From contig DBBC01000010.1 in the NCBI GenBank assembly GCA_002292025.1, positions 1 to 8,370 on the forward strand: a stretch of 8,370 nucleotides of DNA. The letters are read 5' to 3'. The notes under the pieces are model-generated. The model was given only the letters and a program-made list of their open reading frames with translations, made no database searches and was not told the DNA's origin. Position 1 is the first letter of the stretch. Every line of letters starts with the position of its first letter. Both the position numbers and the translations under genes were made by a program. Shown here piece after piece: positions 7,172 through 8,370 of the stretch. This DNA is from Firmicutes bacterium UBA994 (lineage in GTDB: Bacteria > Bacillota > UBA994).

Positions 7172-8347
7172 CTACTTGTACTCCGCGAGAGCCTTAGCCA
7201 AACGCGAGAAGCCAAGGCGGATGTTCTCCTCTGTAGCGTTGCTGAAGTTAAGCCTTAGCGTGTTTTTGCCGCCGCCCTCAACAAAAAAGCTCTCTCCGGG
7301 GATAAAGGCCACTTTCTCGCGCACCGCAACTTCAAGCAGTTTCACCGCGTCAATATGTGCGGGGAGTTCACCCCAGATGAAGAGGCCGCCTTGCGGCTCG
7401 GTCCACTTGATACCCGACGGCAAGAGGGTCAGACATTCCTGCATAACTTTAAGCTTTTTGCTGTAGTTTAAAGCCACGCGCGCAATGTGCGGCTCAAGCA
7501 TCCCTCGCCGGCAAAACTCATAGACAAGGGCCTGCGACAGGTTAGATGTGTGTATGTCCACACCCTGCTTGCCGATTACCATTTTACGTAACAAAGGAGC
7601 CGGGGCGATAACAAAGCCGACTCGCAGGCCAGGCGAGATAATCTTGGAAAAACTGCCGAAGTACGCGACTTGGCCGCTGACGTCAAAAGACTTGATCGCA
7701 GGCAGCACCTGCCCGGTAAAGTTCAAGCGCCCATAGGGGTCATCTTCAATGAGAATCGCCTCGTGCCGGCTTAGCATTTGGCCTATGACTTTGCGCCGCT
7801 CTACACTGAGTGTAATGCCGGTTGGATTCTGAAACGTAGGCACTAGGTACACAAGTTTAGGGTTTTCCTGTGCGATGACTGCGTCAAGTTCGTCTACCAA
7901 CACGCCTTCATGGTCGTGATGGACGACAGCGAAACCGGCCTCGTACGTGCGCAGAATCTGAATAGCCGCGAGATACGTGGGACTCTCCACCACGACTTTT
8001 TCACCCGGGTCAAGCATGGCCTTGGCGATTAGATCAATCCCCTGCTGGGAGCCCGAAGTGATAATCACGTCCTCGGCCCCGGCTGTCACGCCCGCACCTT
8101 TAACCCAGTCCGCCACAAACTCTCGTAAAGGACCGTACCCTTCTGTGGTGCCATACTGTAACACACTCCTGTCGCGCTGCAGCACCTCACACGCGATTTC
8201 CCCCAGTTCTTCCACCGGGAACATGTCCGGGGCCGGCAACCCTCCCGCAAAAGAGATAATATCCGGCTGTTGCGTTAACTTGAGAATATCGCGGATGACA
8301 TTCCCCTGTAGATTACGAATTCTCTTCGCGAATCTTTGCTCGTTCAT
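7172..8347 (-). CDS. PLP-dependent fold-type I aminotransferase (2-aminoadipate/LysN-like group)
   Basis: A 391-residue cytoplasmic aminotransferase that moves an amino group between an amino acid and a 2-oxoacid through pyridoxal phosphate. Seen in order: the substrate loop FAGGLPAPDMFP (33-44), QYGTTEGYGPLR (64-75), the phosphate-binding TSGSQQGID (97-105), NPTG (174-177), EDDPY (201-205) with Asp202 placed to contact the pyridine nitrogen, the Schiff-base lysine Lys235 in GSFSKIISPGLRVGF, and Arg365 in NTLRLNF for the substrate carboxylate. This matches the free-standing enzymes related to MocR C-terminal domains, including 2-aminoadipate (LysN) and broad-range aromatic or branched-chain aminotransferases. 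There is no N-terminal GntR DNA-binding domain. Substrate is unresolved. The ATG at 8347 is preceded by AAGGGGAGG at 6 bases. The gene is followed after 4 bases by the radical SAM gene, so the two are probably co-transcribed. The promoter lies outside the window. Confidence 0.93.
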   Translation of the reverse strand: MNEQRFAKRIRNLQGNVIRDILKLTQQPDIISFAGGLPAPDMFPVEELGEIACEVLQRDRSVLQYGTTEGYGPLREFVADWVKGAGVTAGAEDVIITSGSQQGIDLIAKAMLDPGEKVVVESPTYLAAIQILRTYEAGFAVVHHDHEGVLVDELDAVIAQENPKLVYLVPTFQNPTGITLSVERRKVIGQMLSRHEAILIEDDPYGRLNFTGQVLPAIKSFDVSGQVAYFGSFSKIISPGLRVGFVIAPAPLLRKMVIGKQGVDIHTSNLSQALVYEFCRRGMLEPHIARVALNYSKKLKVMQECLTLLPSGIKWTEPQGGLFIWGELPAHIDAVKLLEVAVREKVAFIPGESFFVEGGGKNTLRLNFSNATEENIRLGFSRLAKALAEYK

Positions 8348-8353
8348 TCGCTT

Positions 8354-8362
8354 CCTCCCCTT
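8354..8362 (-). promoter_or_regulatory. Strong ribosome binding site of the aminotransferase gene
   Basis: The minus strand reads AAGGGGAGG and ends 6 bases before the ATG at 8347-8345. This near-perfect complement to the 16S rRNA tail fixes the start and shows that the whole coding sequence is inside the window, with only 23 upstream bases visible. Confidence 0.8.
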
Positions 8363-8370
8363 GAATTTGC

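Noticed and set aside
1..8370. CRISPR arrays, tRNA or rRNA genes, or a hidden defence or biosynthetic system
   Set aside because: No regularly spaced repeat array, no cloverleaf-like or rRNA-like sequence, and no gene of unknown type beyond the five described was found; nearly all bases after 213 are accounted for by full-length, recognisable genes.

Overview
The window looks like chromosomal DNA from a Gram-positive, probably anaerobic Bacillota (Clostridia-like) bacterium. This is inferred from a base composition that looks like the mid-50s percent GC by eye, strong AGGGGG/GGAGG-type ribosome binding sites, GTG starts, a CsoR-type copper operator and a B12-binding/DUF4080-like radical SAM protein of a kind common in Clostridia. 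No rRNA, tRNA or other taxonomic marker is present, so the genus is left open. Five full-length protein genes fill nearly all of the window and all look intact.

Layout: (1) 1-213 is non-coding and carries two near-identical 16-bp repeats (52-67 and 78-93), possibly the end or remnant of an insertion sequence. (2) 214-1209 (minus) encodes a D-2-hydroxyacid dehydrogenase. (3) 1210-1343 is a divergent intergenic region with a good sigma-A-type promoter for the plus strand. (4) 1344-3158 (plus) encodes the ribosome-associated GTPase TypA/BipA. (5) 3159-3244 holds a copper-responsive control region, with a CsoR-like inverted repeat between or beside two possible promoters. (6) 3245-5512 (plus) encodes the Cu(I)-exporting P-type ATPase CopA. 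(7) 5509-7167 (minus) encodes a cobalamin-binding radical SAM protein whose stop overlaps that of copA tail to tail. (8) 7172-8347 (minus) encodes a fold-type I PLP aminotransferase just upstream of the radical SAM gene, probably in the same transcript.

How the genes relate: typA and copA are co-oriented but have separate promoters and unrelated roles (translation/stress adaptation and copper efflux). The aminotransferase and radical SAM genes are 4 bases apart and form a likely two-gene operon, but the sequence does not reveal a shared pathway. The dehydrogenase stands alone. I did not find a convincing new multi-gene system. The points most worth following up are the copA control region without a regulator gene nearby, the aminotransferase/B12-radical SAM pair, the likely NADP(H) preference of the dehydrogenase, and the repeat structure at the left edge.
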